The notes under the pieces were generated by a model. That model worked only from the letters and a program-made list of their open reading frames with translations, made no database searches and had not been told where the DNA came from. Positions 22,801-32,119 of a DNA stretch of 64,000 nt are shown here, in pieces (position 1 is the first letter of the stretch; each line of letters starts with the position of its first letter). The stretch comes from Erpobdella octoculata (lineage: Eukaryota; Annelida; Clitellata; Hirudinida; Erpobdellidae). Position numbers and translations under genes: made by a program. The stretch lies in NCBI GenBank assembly GCA_963978895.1, contig OZ022239.1, positions 12,389,274 through 12,453,273 of the forward strand. Direction: 5' to 3'.

Positions 22801-25800
22801 AATTTGCTAGTGCCGGTACAGCAGCCCACGAACTTGCTCACAAGTAATTAAATGCTCTGTTCTTGCCATGCATTATGGTCCATTATGTCAAACAACATTA
22901 CTCTGGACAATATCTTTCTGGAAATGTCTCCATGCATAACATGCATAAAAATTTAAATGAAATTTAAATGTCAACTGCATACAAATTTACCTGCATATGT
23001 GTATAATAAAAACTAAAATATTTTTCCGGATAAAATTACCATGGTTAAATTTATTTATATGTACTAGAGTTGTGCACGGATTGATTTTTTTGACGCAGAC
23101 CGTTGTCGGCAACTCGGCCTGGCTCGTTTTATAATCACAAAATTCCAGGCCCGGTCAGTGCGGATTTAGTAAAACAAATAGTAAAACAAATGACGTTTGC
23201 AGTGATGAGCAAACGTTGACTAAAACGTTACTAGCTATAAGTTATTATAGTATTACTATAACTATCTTTTAGTTAAAGCAAAGTTTAACTATGTTAAACA
23301 CATGAAAAGTTTTATATTCGAGATGCGGAAAATATTTGTTTTAATTTAAGCGATCATTTGAGTACAAAACACGCTTTTATGTTTAGAGACATAAGCTAAA
23401 TAAATTTATTTTCTTTTTTAGAGCAATTTACAAAAGCGTGCTTTTTTAAATAATTTTCTTTTTAAACTTCAACATCAACGTGTATTTCGTTAATTTTTAC
23501 TAACGCATTTTTATATCGACAGCCTCGGTTCCTTACACGACACTCTTTCACTGAACCTGTGCAATCCAGACAACCAGTATATCATGTCACCTGCACCAGG
23601 AGATGTGAAACCCGGCGATGAACTACACCCGTTCCAATTTTCTCCATGCTCAATTGATTACTTGAGAACTTATCTAGGAGCCCTTACATTGTAAGTTATG
23701 TTGAACTATTTTTTAGGCATCAAACTTAAAATTAGTTTAAATATACCAAAATTATTTTAGAAAACCGCTCATAAAGTAATATGCACTCTAAAATTCTGAA
23801 AAATTTAGGTTCGATAAATTTCTAGGAGCTGGATGGGGGTATCCATAAATTTAAACAAAAATCGCATAATAAGTATGTTATTAATTTTATTAATTTACAT
23901 TAAGCATAAGTTGTTTTTGTGCAGTTCCAACAAGAATTGTTTACTTCAAACAACTGCAATCATTGACATTTCTAAAGACATTCCTATAAGTATTGCACAT
24001 GGTCAGTACTTCAAAATTGACACTCAGTGTCAACAACTGTTTGGAAGAGAATCTTTCTATTGTGGGGTGAGACTCATACTACCTACTTATGCTCGTATTT
24101 AGCCAAATAAAGTTAATGAAAATATAATGAAAACTAATAAATTTCTCAGACTCCTCTGCTCAAGTTGTTTCTTCATTAAAAAAATATTGGTAGAAATAGA
24201 GATGGCCTGTAATACTAGGTGCATAAGTGAATTTATCGGGTTGATAAGTAGTTTAAAATTAATATCTATGCTATGAGGGTTACCCGGCTTTATCCGGGTT
24301 TTTTTCTAAGTTTTTCTCGTTTTTTCCATTTTTTCTTTTTTTTATTTCTCTCTTTTTTCTCTTTTTTCTTTCTTTTTGATTTTGTTTCTTTATATTTTTT
24401 CCTACATTTTACTTATTTTCTCTTTTCTTATCTCTATTTATTTTTTTTAAATCTCACTTTTTCTCTCTCGCTTTTTTATCTCATTTTTAAAACCTTTTAT
24501 TGATATTTTTCTTTTTCATTCAATTTTAAAAACCTTGTGAAACACTTATTTTTAAATCACATAAAAAATTATTTTGAAAAATCTCTCTCAATGGCCAAAG
24601 TTTTTCTGACATTCCCCAAAACTATATTATTTTTTGTAAAAGAATAGCACCGTTACAGATTCAACTCTTAGTGACATATATATGTTAATTAGAAATAAAA
24701 AATTATGTGCTTGGAAAAAGGAGGAGAGAAAAGTTAAAAAGATCAAATTATGATCCCGGCAGGAAGAAGTTACTATAACTATAAAAAATACATATAGTAA
24801 TAAAATATAAAATTGTAATTTAAATATAAATAAATAATTAAATTATAAATATAGTGAAATAATAAAATCGAGCGTTCCAGAGTGAGTTAGTGAGTCAGTA
24901 CAGTAAGTCAGTGATCATTCCTAAATATGTGTATTGTGGGATCATAGAACTTCTTAATTTAATTCTAAAAAAACTATAGTACGTTACAAAATTATAAGGG
25001 AATGGAAAATGATGAGAAAATGTGTCGCTTCCTTGTTTGCTATGATCCAGTGGAGCGTAAATGTACCACAAGAACCGAATATAGGGCTGCCTCTGGTACA
25101 ACTTGCGGAAATAAAAAAGTTAGTAAAGTCATCTTAGCGTTGATCTGTTTAAATTATTAAATTAAATTTTAAACAAATGTTTGTATTTAACTGCATTATT
25201 TAAAAGTAATAACTTTAAAAATACATTAAATTTGTAGTGGTGCGACAGTGGTTCATGCACTTATCATACTTCAGCTCCTGTAGCTTCAGGTTATCACAAT
25301 GTTTTTAATACTCACTCGCGCTATAGAAATTATAGTGACAACTCTTAAGTTTAACTTATATAAAAGTTAATACGAGTGATATGTAAAAGAAGTAACTGGA
25401 CCGAACTAGGTATGGTCCGGATTGGGTCAGTTAGAGATTTGTCGGAGTGTTCCGGAGCAAAACAATTGGTAAATTATATAACTATATGTGCAGTTAAAAT
25501 TAATTAAAATGTAATAATGAGTATTTTAAATGACTATATAAAAAATTAGGCCATGATGAGACAAAACAAGGCGTGGTCTACAATAAAACAAGTGAAGGAA
25601 AAAACGAGTTTTTCATCAAAAACTTTTATTTCAAATACAATCGATTTAGAAATACGAAAGATGTTCAAATTAAGTTTGTTTGTTTTTTAATTGAATCATG
25701 TATTGTCATCCAATATAAAGCTATGCTGAAGGTTTCAGTTTCCTAGCTAGTCAAAAAGCTGATTAAATTTTACTTGCAAGATTTGCGTACAGAGAAAGCC

Positions 25801-28800
25801 ACACACACAAACAGAGATTGTAACCTAAATAAAAGTCTAAAAAAAAACCCAAAAGATTAAGCCACATTATTTCAGTGGTCTAGAGGTTGGCAATTTTTTC
25901 AGCATATATTAATGTGCAGTAAATGCGTATGAGAGGAAAACAAAAAATAGGTAGTGAAATTGGAGGTGAGAAACTTAGATCAACAGAAAAAGACTTTATA
26001 ACAACCCATCAACGCACTAGTAGGGTCACTAGAGGGTACGGGAGGGGCAATTCGCACCGGGTGACACCATCACATGAAGTGACACCAGAATGCAAAATAC
26101 TACTATGATTTGGCGACTCGTTTTTTCGCGCTAATGTTGAGTCCGAAAAAGCACCCAACGCCGTTGTTTCAATCATAACACTATTATTTTATTTATTTAT
26201 CATTTCAGTGCAAAGCAATATTTTTAAATTTTATCCTGAACACGGTGAACTCAATCGTCATTTGTCAATTTTATTTCCTTCATTCAGTGAACATGAAAAC
26301 TAAGTGGCAACCCATTATTATTTAATACAAAATAGTACCCATCCATAAAGTTTTCCATTAGTGAACAGTTTTAAGTTTGTTACAAAATACATACATACAT
26401 ACATACATACATACATACATACATACATACATACATACATACATACATACATACATACATACATACATACATACATACATACATACATACATACATACAT
26501 ACATACATACATACATACATACATACATACATACATACATACATACATACATACATACATACATACATACATACATACATACATACATACATACATACAT
26601 ACATACATACATACATACATACATACATACATACATACATACATACATACATACATACATACATACATACATACATACATACATACATACATACATACAT
26701 ACATACATACATACATACATACATACATACATACATACATACATACATACATACATACATACATACATACATACATACATACATACATACATACATACAT
26801 ACATACATACATACATACATACATACATACATACATACATACATACATACATACATACATACATACATACATACATACATACATACATACATACATACAT
26901 ACATACATACATACATACATACATACATACATACATACATACATACATACATACATACATACATACATACATACATACATACATACATACATACATACAT
27001 ACATACATACATACATACATACATACATACATACATACATACATACATACATACATACATACATACATACATACATACATACATACATACATACATACAT
27101 ACATACATACATACATACATACATACATACATACATACATACATACATACATACATACATACATACATACATACATACATACATACATACATACATACAT
27201 ACATACATACATACATACATACATACATACATACATACATACATACATACATACATACATACATACATACATACATACATACATACATACATACATACAT
27301 ACATACATACATACATACATACATACATACATACATACATACATACATACATACATACATACATACATACATACATACATACATACATACATACATACAT
27401 ACATACATACATACATACATACATACATACATACATACATACATACATACATACATACATACATACATACATACATACATACATACATACATACATACAT
27501 ACATACATACATACATACTTACATACATAAAGGACTTACTTACTTACATACTTACACACATAATCTGGTATATATATATATATATATAACTTTCAAAATT
27601 TTAAGTTATCTAAAAGTTGTTAAATCAATTCAAAAATTTGACCACAGACAGACAGAAAATTCAAGTTAAATAAAATTGTATAAAAATCAAAAATATTGAA
27701 TACTTGATTAATTTCTACTCATTGTTTTTCGTCGTGTTTATATTTATTTCAAATAAAATGATAATTAATTATACACCTTTTTATAGACATTTGTTTGTCT
27801 GGTGATTATCGTGGACCCGACTTTGACTGCAAAACCCTTCTATTTCAAGACCCTTCCCAATGCTACATTGAACACTACGCCAAAATATGTTGTGCCTATT
27901 GCGACAACATTAAACAGTCAGGTAAGATTTATAGTAATTCATTGATTTTTCAAAAGAATTTAAAAAAACAACTCAATTAATTATTTTTAAAGATTCATCC
28001 TGTCCATATGGTGATAAGAATCCCAACTACTGTTCCAAGATTGAACCTGTGCTCTGTTATCGCAACGACACAAGAAACTTATGCTGTCAAAAATGTTACT
28101 CTTACACAAAAACCACAATAAAAGGTAATAGTCAAAATCAATTTTTACATCGAAAATTTATCAGCAGTTGATTTGACAGTTCTTAGAATAAAAATAAATA
28201 ATTTATAGGTTTTTACATTTCAGTCTTAAAACACTTGGTATGAAGAACTATAAATTATTAATAAACAAGTGAACCGTAAAAAAACTTCATTTTACAACAT
28301 TTTTTGCGATTGCAGCAACGTTTTTCAATTGCGGTGGCGACTTTTGTAACTAATAGCCATATTTAATTTTGTTTTGCTGAAAATACTTAAGAAACTCTTC
28401 AAATCTTGATTAAAGTAGTAAAATATTGCATGGTTGAGAAAGTTATGTAAATACAAAAAAGGTAATAGAAACACATTAAAACAAATTAGCGATAACAAAA
28501 GCAAAAAATATAGTGGAGGCTTCATTTCATGTAAAATTGCATGGAGAATCTGAATCTGGCTGGGTTGCTGGATTCTGTGGCAGCATCAATATTTTAAGCA
28601 ACATTTATAATATCGAACGAACGAGATTATACTAAAAATTGACTTCCAAGATAGTATTATTTTTAGTAATTTCTATCTTCATTGGCTGCATAGAAATTGA
28701 ATCGTGAAATGTAGCCATTTTGTGGCCTGTAAAAGTCTGCGGACTAATGTCACATTTAAAGGTCGTTAAATTTAATTAAAACTAGCACTGTATTAAAAAG

Positions 28801-31183
28801 CAAGTCGTTTTAATTCTTTGCACAGCTGGGCATGAAAACTCTGCATGCACGAACCATTTTTGCCGCTTTTTCATTATTTCGTAATCAATTTTATTTATTT
28901 TCATAAATTAATCAGGATGCGAATATGGAGACAAAGCAAGCTGGTGTACAACATCTACGAGCTCCTCATCAACATGTTATTCCGACAATAGCACGTGCTG
29001 CTTTAAATGTTCTTCTAATTACTTAGGACACGTGGGTAGGCCCAGTTAATTATTAACTTATTAATGTAACTTTTATTTCACTTGACTTATCTGTTTCTTT
29101 ATCTCTCTTTCCCGCTGTGGTCAAAATTGTTGAATTGATTTTTTTCCAACTTTCAGATTACTTAGAACTTTAAAACTTTCAGCATAGACTTCATCCACCT
29201 CCGAAAAAAATATTCAATCATTTCCGAAGCGATTTAATCATTATTTCAAATAATTTCTTTATTTATTTTGTAACAAGTTGAAAAAGCGCTTTTTAGTGAT
29301 TTTTTTAAATATTTAATTTTTTCAACTTGCAGAAGAATAAATTCATTGAAATTTTAATTTTATTCGTAAGTATTCATTTAATTAGTTTGCAATTAAATTT
29401 AAATTGATTGACTTATCTAATATAATAGTACAGGGACGTAAATTGGGAGGGGGCAGGAAAGCATTTGCCCCTCCTGATTTTCAAAATTTGAAATTTTTAC
29501 CTAGTTTACGATATATTTGATAAATTTTAACTTTACTTAAACTAGTGATAATTCAATGCGCATTGGAGTCTTTCTGGAGTGTATAGACAATTTGCCCTCT
29601 CCCTGATTTCCAAAATTTAATTTTTTTAAACTAAAGTTCAATATATAATTTGTTAATTATTAATTTATTTAACCTCGTGATGATTCAATGCGTATTGGAA
29701 TCCTTTTTGCGTGTGTAGACAATTTTATATCTGAGCTCTATGCTAGATTTACCTTTTATTTAATTTTAAACAACGTATCACAAAATATTTCAGGTTGTGA
29801 ATATGGTGACAAAGCTGATTGGTGTCCATCTACTAACAAAGAACAATGCTCAATAGTTTCAAAGGACTGTTGTTTAACCTGCAACACACAATTAAGCAGA
29901 ACTAAACCAAATGTCAGTTCCTTGATTGTCAGACCAACCACAACTACACCTTCACCACTAGGTAAAAAATCCTTTACAGTTGTCCTAATATTAAGACATA
30001 TGGAACTAGACTAAAGATAATTATCTACATTTTTGAAATAATTATAATTATTTCAAAAATGTAGTATTTCTGTGAACTGTAAAATGATAACAGACTTCAG
30101 TTTTAAACTTTAAAATGTTTTCACGCATGTTTTTCAGTGTGTTCTTCTGACAAATACTGGTGCTCAAAACTTCCTCCATCCTACTGTTACACGGACGGTG
30201 GAAGCCAGTCATGCCCATGTGCTTGCCAGAACTATCGCAGTGTTTTCAATTGTGGTGTGTTTATTAAACGATTTCAATACATTAAAATATTTTGTAATGT
30301 TCTTGAAGATTATTAAAATAAAATATTACAATACATTACATTAAAGGGTGCAAGTATGGGCCAAAATTCATCTGGTGCAAGAATCTGACAAAAAACGAAT
30401 GTCATCAACTCACTGATCCTAACGATTGTTGCATGTGCTGTTCATGTAAGCATCATTATATTTTTATTGATTAAAATACAGGTTTTATTTTATATTGTAG
30501 TTTAGATAAAGGCATTGTGTTGTTTTATTATTTGTAAAAAAACGTTGGGTGGGTATGTAGTACCTAAGATGAGTTACAATGTGATTCATGTGAAGCGCTG
30601 GTGGCAGAGCGGTAGAGCGTTCGCCTGTCGATCATTAGGTCGGCAGTTCAAGCCTCACCGGCGTCACCAGCGTAACTCCCTTAAGCAAGGTGTTCACTCG
30701 CATTGCTAAAAGGGTAGGCGCCTATAAATGGCTGCCTCTGCAAAGAACCTTTCAGTGGCCTTAAAGTCCTTTAGAATTTACGCCACTACAAATATTGTCA
30801 AACATTATTATTATTTTAAAGTTCTGTCTGGCAGGCAGTTTAAAAAAAAACAATTTTCAGAAAAAACTTTGCGACTCTGACGTGCATTTGGTGGAAAGGT
30901 TTTGATTCTGTCAAATCTTGTACTAGTTTAAATATACTTACTACAAATTAAAGCGGCATTAAAACATCTTTATTGAAGGTAGCTAAAATAATGTCAGCCA
31001 TTTGTTTTTTTTTACTATTTTTTAGAATAGTTACAGTTTTCAAAATAAATGCATATTTTGAATTCAATTGCAATAAATTTATTTTAATTTTAAAATCTAA
31101 AATTATATTTTTCAGCGACAAAAGATTCAATTTCTTTGGTCATGCTACTTGCGATCTTGTCTGCTGCCCGACTCTTTCTATAA
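13477..31183 (+). CDS. ADAM/reprolysin-family zinc metalloprotease with six PLAC-like modules and GPI-type tail (21 exons)
   Basis: Exons by splice consensus and phase: 13477-13534, 13603-13808, 15746-15811, 19786-19909, 20793-about 20923, 21498-21594, 22125-22202, 22383-22537, 22616-22665, 22738-22843, 23523-23690, 23925-24066, 24999-25118, 25238-25289, 27787-27921, 27993-28124, 28916-29035, 29794-29961, 30138-30254, 30347-30445 and 31116-31183, about 796 codons. The order is signal peptide, propeptide, KRRKRS furin-like site, catalytic domain with HExxHxxGxxHD and a Met-turn, ADAMTS-like Cys-rich region, six six-cysteine modules and a hydrophobic C-terminus. It has no thrombospondin repeat, unlike typical ADAMTS. 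All joins agree in phase except exon 5 to 6, where a transposon abuts the donor. It would act outside the cell, probably tethered to the membrane, cleaving matrix or surface proteins. Family confidence is high; exact borders are moderately sure. Confidence 0.85.
14378..15224. repeat. (ACTC)n microsatellite, about 0.84 kb
   Basis: It is imperfect at the left (14378-14415) and then essentially perfect to 15224. It lies in intron 2 of the metalloprotease. The long Thr-His-Ser-Leu open frame here is an artefact. The array ends exactly at a GC-rich repeat (15226-15475) with a Helentron-like end, so the two probably form one element. Confidence 0.97.
15226..15475 (+). mobile_element. GC-rich dispersed repeat with Helentron/Helitron-like 3' end, attached to the ACTC array
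   Basis: Degenerate 12-15-base units (CGACCGGGAACGGGGAAG) lead into AAAAACCCCGGGCAACGCCG, GGTACCCC and GCTAGT. CCCGG and CCGGG can form a small hairpin seven bases before CTAG/T, which matches the 3' hairpin-plus-CTRR/T of Helitrons. Related copies end at 36584, 37835, 39079 and 52450, and reversed copies begin at 35664 and 37527. Non-coding. Confidence 0.55.
15746..15811 (+). CDS. Metalloprotease exon 3: propeptide
   Basis: A 66-base exon, phase 0 on both sides, after TTTTTTCATACAG. It encodes GMRAYQDPSSGTAFLILPDS and two further residues. This continues the propeptide beta structure. Confidence 0.7.
16030..16140. repeat. Direct duplication of about 66 bases
   Basis: The block starting TTAACAAATTTCGTGGACTA (16013) is repeated at once from 16079 with the same ending TAGATTCTAAATAATCTT. 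It is a simple local tandem duplication inside intron 3. Confidence 0.85.
16892..17687 (-). pseudogene. hAT transposase, C-terminal remnant in three frames
   Basis: Reading right to left: 17683-17411 (VRLVLDINDSLLKSLIDILT, PFDLATKSLSTD), 17432-17238 (VTFLDQRLKENLTILNSEEI) and 17104-16892. The last holds the dimerisation region: LLCIPASSTPSEKVFSLDGL, where the usual Glu-Arg-Val-Phe-Ser box appears as EKVFS. The frames are separated by indels and by an intron-like gap at 17105-17237. Non-functional. Confidence 0.8.
17777..18268. mobile_element. MITE with about 50-base terminal inverted repeats
   Basis: The left end ATAACTATTACCATGTAGGC and the right end read in reverse, ATAACTATTAGCTAGCCGGT, continue into a shared block CAATAARCGGTAAAATTGCT. 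The centre holds a run of GGGTTA-like hexamers. A relative lies at about 35230-35660 and a fragment at about 39390-39460. No coding capacity. Confidence 0.7.
17893..17952 (+). repeat. Interstitial telomere-like (TTAGGG)n patch
   Basis: About ten units of TTAGGG with variants (TAGGGA, TTATGG) inside the MITE. A second such patch sits in the related MITE at 35390-35452, so the patch travels with the MITE and is not a chromosome-end relic. Confidence 0.85.
18261..19026 (-). mobile_element. Short hAT element (18269-19018) nested in the larger hAT
   Basis: The left end TAGAGATGCACTGATACC and the right end read in reverse, TAGAGATGCACCGATACTC, are of the widespread hAT end type. The flanks are ATAGTTAT (18261-18268) and ATAGCTAT (19019-19026), a 7/8 duplication. 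Near both ends GATACC/GATGCC words are repeated. The 750-base body holds a remnant of the transposase on the - strand, so it is an internally deleted copy. Confidence 0.88.
18396..18806 (-). pseudogene. hAT transposase core fragment
   Basis: A 136-residue frame including TTDIWTNVSNHSFISLTAHC (first catalytic Asp region), FVKDNGANMVKGI (second Asp) and SCFLHTLQLVIHDVLF (the CxxH motif). Both the N-terminal zinc finger and the C-terminal dimerisation region are missing. Confidence 0.85.
19430..19645 (-). mobile_element. tRNA-derived SINE with two B-box-like words
   Basis: Read on the - strand, two tRNA-like stretches follow each other. The first has GTGGGCGTGGGTTCAAATCA. The second has GGTATTGCGGTAAAACGTTT (A-box-like) and ATAGTGGTTTGAATCTAATA (B-box-like). 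The tail CACCAGCGTCCTTAGGGGGT follows. This suggests a dimeric tRNA SINE rather than a working tRNA, since no acceptor-stem pairing is evident. Confidence 0.5.
19786..19909 (+). CDS. Metalloprotease exon 4: end of propeptide with furin-like cleavage site
   Basis: The exon follows TTATTTTCCAG and ends in phase 1 at GACAG/GTAATT. It encodes GTFRHGANEYYITPSSSKRR and then KRSTTYKATQIKHDEL. KRRKRS fits a proprotein-convertase (RxKR) site, expected at the border between propeptide and protease. Confidence 0.8.
20308..20650 (+). repeat. Dispersed repeat, copy A (inverted copy at 39950-40305)
   Basis: It contains ACCAGGTTTTTTCAAAAA, TTTTTCATTTATTGCA and AAGGTTTGCAAACATTCAAG followed by CAAGCAA. The same words occur on the opposite strand at 39950-40305. 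Non-coding; family unknown. Confidence 0.7.
20793..20923 (+). CDS. Metalloprotease exon 5: start of catalytic domain, 3' border uncertain
   Basis: The acceptor is ACCACACAG; the first two bases complete the Asp codon from exon 4. It encodes DRDPMQPITITKELKALMDS and then YISEIIMIVDYSVFKKF, the first catalytic-domain strand (compare the usual hydrophobic-Val-Asp opening of reprolysins). The possible donor TTT/GTCTCC at 20924 gives phase 0 and CAG/GTAGCC at 20940 gives phase 1. Exon 6 needs phase 2. The end of a dispersed element begins at about 20924, so the original donor may have been altered. Confidence 0.65.
20924..21254. mobile_element. hAT-like non-autonomous element abutting exon 5
   Basis: The left edge GACGTCACAGGT and the right edge read in reverse, GATGTCACGGGT (ending TAGGGATGTCACGGGTTTG), are inverted copies. 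Between them lie many AACCCGA/AACCCGG words, as in subterminal repeats. I could not find a clean duplication. The element fills the space right after the exon 5 coding sequence. Confidence 0.5.
21255..21434. mobile_element. Second hAT-like MITE, about 180 bases
   Basis: The left end TAGAGTACTGCACGGGTCG and the right end read in reverse, TAGGGACTGCATGGGTCG, are inverted repeats. GAGCC/CGAGC words recur inside. No exact 8-base duplication is visible. Similar words (GGCAACTCGGCCTGGCTCG) occur at 23107-23170, a probable relative. Confidence 0.6.
21498..22537 (+). CDS. Metalloprotease exons 6-8: catalytic domain, first half
   Basis: Exon 6 is 21498-21594 (WYDLTSSNLNKDQRQQETIN, TLKYYYTSVANA). Exon 7 is 22125-22202 (MDLRYSNIKENDFSIRIKLN, GILIST). 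Exon 8 is 22383-22537 (SPWTQNYLINVNNRLVLNTY to LPQFDNLLVFTR). The pattern of a YY..VANA helix, D.RY strand and P..D..L.FT strand is that of invertebrate reprolysin-like proteases, in which the last strand precedes the DMF.GYTSG segment. Phases 0, 0 and 2 match the neighbours. Confidence 0.82.
22616..23690 (+). CDS. Metalloprotease exons 9-11: zinc-binding active site
   Basis: Exon 9 is 22616-22665 (QDMFAGYTSGMARFIS). Exon 10 is 22738-22843 (GLANIQAVCNEEAVSFNKEN to AGTAAHELAH). Exon 11 is 23523-23690 (LGSLHDTLSLNLCNPDNQ to DYLRTYLGAL). The join across intron 10 rebuilds HELAHNLGSLHD, a perfect HExxHxxGxxHD site: three zinc-binding His, the catalytic Glu and the Asp that marks metzincins of the ADAM group. 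QYIMSP is the Met-turn. An intron splitting the zinc motif is noteworthy. All key residues are present, so activity is expected. Confidence 0.92.
23075..23175. mobile_element. Fragment of hAT-like MITE related to 21255-21434
   Basis: TGTGCACGGATTGATT, GGCAACTCGGCCTGGCTCG and CCAGGCCCGGTCAG echo the GC-rich words of the 21255-21434 element. It lies in intron 10, between the two halves of the zinc motif. Confidence 0.4.
23925..25289 (+). CDS. Metalloprotease exons 12-14: ADAMTS-like cysteine-rich region
   Basis: Exon 12 is 23925-24066 (SNKNCLLQTTAIIDISKDIP to CQQLFGRESFYCG). Exon 13 is 24999-25118 (GMENDEKMCRFLVCYDPVER, KCTTRTEYRAASGTTCGNKK). Exon 14 is 25238-25289 (WCDSGSCTYHTSAPVAS). Spacings such as HGQYFKIDTQCQQLFG, C..LVC, G.TCG and WC.SG.C are those of the ADAMTS disintegrin-like and Cys-rich segment, which helps substrate recognition. 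The exon 13 acceptor at 24998 is pyrimidine-poor and was chosen because only it keeps phase. Confidence 0.78.
25290..26387. other. Intron 14 left part, no recognised feature
   Basis: AT-rich intron leading to the ATAC array. Short frames such as 25923-26108 carry no motif. Confidence 0.35.
26388..27530. repeat. (ATAC)n microsatellite, about 1.14 kb
   Basis: A nearly perfect ATAC array of about 285 units within intron 14. It degenerates at the right edge into ACTTACATACATAAAGGACT and a short (TA)n. All long open frames over it in both strands (Tyr-Ile-His-Thr, Met-Tyr-Val-Cys) are artefacts. Confidence 0.98.
27787..30445 (+). CDS. Metalloprotease exons 15-20: six PLAC-like six-cysteine modules
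   Basis: Six consecutive exons (27787-27921, 27993-28124, 28916-29035, 29794-29961, 30138-30254, 30347-30445) are all phase 1 on both sides. Each encodes one module with the pattern C-x(4-12)-C-x(6-10)-C-x(6-8)-CC-xx-C. Examples are GCEYGDKADWCPSTNKEQC followed by CCLTC, and SCPYGDKNPNYC with CCQKC. This spacing is that of the PLAC domain found singly at the C-terminus of ADAMTS proteins and lacunins; ShKT is a less good fit because of the paired CC. Module 5 varies (CPCAC in place of CC..C). Symmetric phases explain easy duplication of modules. A Thr/Pro-rich linker follows module 4. Confidence 0.8.
30590..30830 (+). mobile_element. tRNA-derived SINE with LINE-type 3' tail
   Basis: The head is tRNA-like: CGCTGGTGGCAGAGCGGTAG as A box and GGCAGTTCAAGCCTCACCGG as B box. 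A body follows (AAGCAAGGTGTTCACTCGCA). The tail TGGCCTTAAAGTCCTTTAGA, ATTTACGCCACTAC, ...TTATTATTATT is almost the same as the LINE tail at 1540-1590 read in reverse (TTGGCCTTGAAGTCCTTTAG, GACTTACGCCACT). It sits in the last intron of the metalloprotease gene. It is a transposon and not a tRNA gene. Confidence 0.85.
31116..31183 (+). CDS. Metalloprotease terminal exon: GPI-anchor-like hydrophobic tail
   Basis: The exon follows ATTTTTCAG and completes the phase-1 codon left by exon 20. It encodes STKDSISLVMLLAILSAARL, two more residues and TAA at 31181-31183. A small-residue stretch (SSTKDS) followed by about 15 hydrophobic residues at the very end with no cytoplasmic residues is the layout of a GPI-attachment signal. 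Alternatively it is a short tail anchor. A longer + strand open frame here (30973-31299) is in another frame. Confidence 0.68.
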
Positions 31184-32119
31184 AAGACAACAAAAAGTTT
31201 TTGTGCAACCTTGATAAGCATCAACGTGTTGAAAGAAATTATGTTAACCTAAAAAGACATTCATTACAGGAAAAAATATATTTCTTTAATCATATGTGAC
31301 GTATATTACTATATCAGAAGGGAGATTTATAGAAGCAGGTGCCGCAATTATTTATATGTAGTTCAGTAACAACGTCCATATTGAACAGCGATTTAGTGTG
31401 GCAAGGTGGTCTTTCAACTTTGGCTCACAGTTTGTTGATTTTTTTCAATTACTAACAGCTGTTTTGTAGAGTTTTATAGCTGCTACACTGTTATTGTTGC
31501 TAAAATTTTCTATTCTTATACGCACAACACTGCTGGAATCGCTGGCGACTTCTTCAGCGTGCAATTTTCCAAGGTATTAAAATATCTTTATAAGTGATTT
31601 GAATTCTTTTTGGAAAAACCAAATTTCGGTTTTTCATAAAAAAATGAAATTTTTAAAAAAGATAAAACCTTTTCTACGGTGTTTGACTTTGTATTATGTG
31701 TCCACATGGTCACCGTGGTATACCTTTGAGCGCTTTCAGGTGGGAGCAATTTAATTACTCTAGCGATGTATCAAAAAAGAAGGCCAAAAAGGAAAAAGCT
31801 TTGCAAGGTTGCTGTACAAAGATATTTACACCTTCAAATTGCGTATAATACCGGCATTATTGCATGGTTGCACAGACGATAGACGATACCTGGTGTTTGC
31901 CTATAGGGTCTGACAAAATCCATACCCGGTCCGAGCTGACAATTTTTTTCCTAACCGCACCCACCGGTATTCAACCCGTGAGCATGGGCGTATCCAGCTC
32001 TTAGTGGAAGGAGCAGCTTTTTTAAGTTTATCTTGAGTTTATAGTGCAATAAATTTGCAACGCATATTTCAGTCTAGAATAATAGCTATGAATTAATGCT
32101 AAAAAAAGCCTCATTATAA
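31184..32119. other. Intergenic DNA downstream of the metalloprotease
   Basis: No gene or clear transposon was recognised. The stretch 31860-32000 has GC-rich words (GATACCTGGTG, CATACCCGGTCCGAGCTG) that may be a decayed hAT end. Confidence 0.35.

Noticed and set aside
24273..24503. Hydrophobic Phe-rich small protein
   Set aside because: It is a translation of a T-rich pyrimidine tract in an intron.
26318..27669. Long open frames of Tyr-Ile-His-Thr and Met-Tyr-Val-Cys on both strands
   Set aside because: Artefact of the (ATAC)n array; present in all frames and both strands.
30595..30670. Working tRNA gene
   Set aside because: A and B boxes are present, but the sequence leads into a SINE body and LINE-like tail and a good acceptor stem is not evident.
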